This document shows, piece after piece, positions 63,040 to 64,000 of a DNA stretch of 64,000 bases (the stretch's first letter is position 1; every line of letters begins with the position of its first letter). The stretch lies in NCBI RefSeq assembly GCF_050624435.1, contig NC_134545.1:85712063-85776062 (forward strand), in the 5' to 3' direction. Origin of the DNA: Tenrec ecaudatus. Lineage: Eukaryota; Chordata; Mammalia; Afrosoricida; Tenrecidae. Under the pieces are notes generated by a model. It saw only the letters and a list, made by a program, of their open reading frames with translations, had not been told where the DNA came from and searched no databases. The position numbers and the translations under genes were made by a program.

Positions 63040-64000
63040 GCTGGAGGATCGCGTGTGCATATCCATCTGTCACACTAGGGTTTCTTGTGTGAGGTGTAGA
63101 TCGGCTTACAACCCCCCACCCCCACCACTGCCTGCTGGACCTGGAGATTAGAGGGGTCTTATCCAGGAACATAGATTCGATACTCAGTACTCTATCCTGA
63201 GTGGAGGCAGCTGAGGACAGTGGGAAGAGGCTGGAGACATAGGCTGGCTACATGCTTGTATATCCCCAGCCCTCAAAACGATTAGATCTGTTCTCTGGGG
63301 GAATCGTTATGTAATTTGGTTCACTGGGATGATAAAATGTTAACCAACATCAAGTCTCAACTCTCTTCTCAGTTCAGAGGGTATCCAGAGGAAGGATGAT
63401 GGCGAGGGATAGGTGGGAATGCAGTTTGGGAGGCTGCGGATTCTCTGAGGGCCATGTTGGTGAGGAGGGGGGCACTGAGTGAGGGGCTGTGAGCGATGAA
63501 GTCTGGCAGGTAGTGAGGAAGCCCTGGGAGTGTGGCGTGGATAACCGGGAGTGGTCTTTTGAGGGACTGGGGTAGTGGGTGGAGATGGGGCATGAGGGCA
63601 GTGATGAGGCCTGCATCGGGGATGGCATGTGGGGATGGGAAGGCAGAGCCTTGGATGGCAGGTGGACACCAGTCTTGGAGTAAAACTTGCAAGCAACCAG
63701 GTGGAGTTGTTCCTTGCCCATGCCGGGACCCCTAATGTTCTCTACTCCTCTCTCTGCTCAAGCTAAGCCTGAGATGAGCTAGGCAGAGGAGGAGCGCTTA
63801 GGTCTGAGGACTCAGTAGGCCTTAGGTAACCCAGTGGCAGGTGGGGTGGAGGAGGGTTCACATCTCCACTGTTCCACGAAGCCCTGTCCCAACCACCTGG
63901 GTCACTGCCTACCCACCTGCCAGTATCAGCTTCCAGGTTGGGTTCAACCTGGGGGATTCAAACATGGGCAGAAGCATGGATGTGGAACAGGTCACAGAGT
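63040..64000. other. Intergenic sequence to the window edge
   Basis: No gene or repeat I can name. The open frames on the minus strand around 63340-63735 overlap in three frames and are low-complexity, so I do not support them. Confidence 0.4.

Noticed and set aside
63340-63735. Overlapping minus-strand frames of about 110 codons near the right edge
   Set aside because: Three frames are open over the same low-complexity stretch, which speaks against any one being coding.
60000-64000. TLX1 or TLX1NB exons
   Set aside because: Expected next by gene order, but no homeobox exon or recognisable transcript can be read in this window.

Overview
This is a vertebrate, and more precisely mammalian, chromosome segment. 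It carries four multi-exon genes with GT-AG introns, CpG-rich promoters and dense interspersed repeats. Two repeat types point to the species. About twenty copies have the AfroSINE 3' signature (a tail like GAATCGACTCGATGGCAGTG), which marks Afrotheria. Six copies match the short non-autonomous hAT transposon SPIN (ends CAGYGGTTCTCAACC...), some with 8-bp target duplications. SPIN together with AfroSINE is what I expect in a tenrec, so lesser hedgehog tenrec (Echinops telfairi) is my best guess. That is an inference from recalled repeat families, not from a search.

Gene order is LZTS2 (+, about 0.8-5.5 kb), PDZD7 (-, 6.3-23.3 kb), SFXN3 (+, about 25-32.5 kb), KAZALD1 (+, about 55-60.2 kb). 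This is the order of human 10q24.31. The right edge should lead to TLX1, which is not in the window. I could rebuild each coding sequence exon by exon with the frame closed: LZTS2 672 aa in 4 coding exons, PDZD7 980 aa in 16, SFXN3 321 aa in 10, KAZALD1 299 aa in 4. LZTS2 and PDZD7 converge tail to tail. PDZD7 and SFXN3 diverge from a shared CpG-rich stretch at about 23.3-25.3 kb.

Between SFXN3 and KAZALD1 there is no protein-coding gene I can support. The stretch divides in two. At 35-40 kb it is almost free of repeats, CpG-rich, and holds short AT-rich islands full of homeodomain-type TAAT/ATTA sites, like developmental enhancers. At 40-54.5 kb it is a thick pile of nested repeats: SPIN, AfroSINE, A-tailed LINE ends, an old MLT1-type LTR, three copies of a roughly 500-bp LTR-like repeat and a Tigger remnant. 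Downstream of KAZALD1, 60.8-62.4 kb is again CpG-rich, with another AT-rich homeobox-site cluster at 61.56-61.72 kb and a strong CTCF motif at 62.37 kb.

The genes do not form one pathway. LZTS2 acts on beta-catenin and microtubules, PDZD7 on the Usher-protein ankle-link complex of hair cells, SFXN3 on mitochondrial serine transport, and KAZALD1 is a secreted IGFBP/Kazal/Ig matrix protein. I found no CRISPR array, no prokaryotic system and no wholly new gene family. The most interesting items are the horizontally acquired SPIN elements and their nesting, the enhancer-like islands in the TLX1 neighbourhood, the clustered CTCF motifs, and a GC-AG intron in SFXN3.
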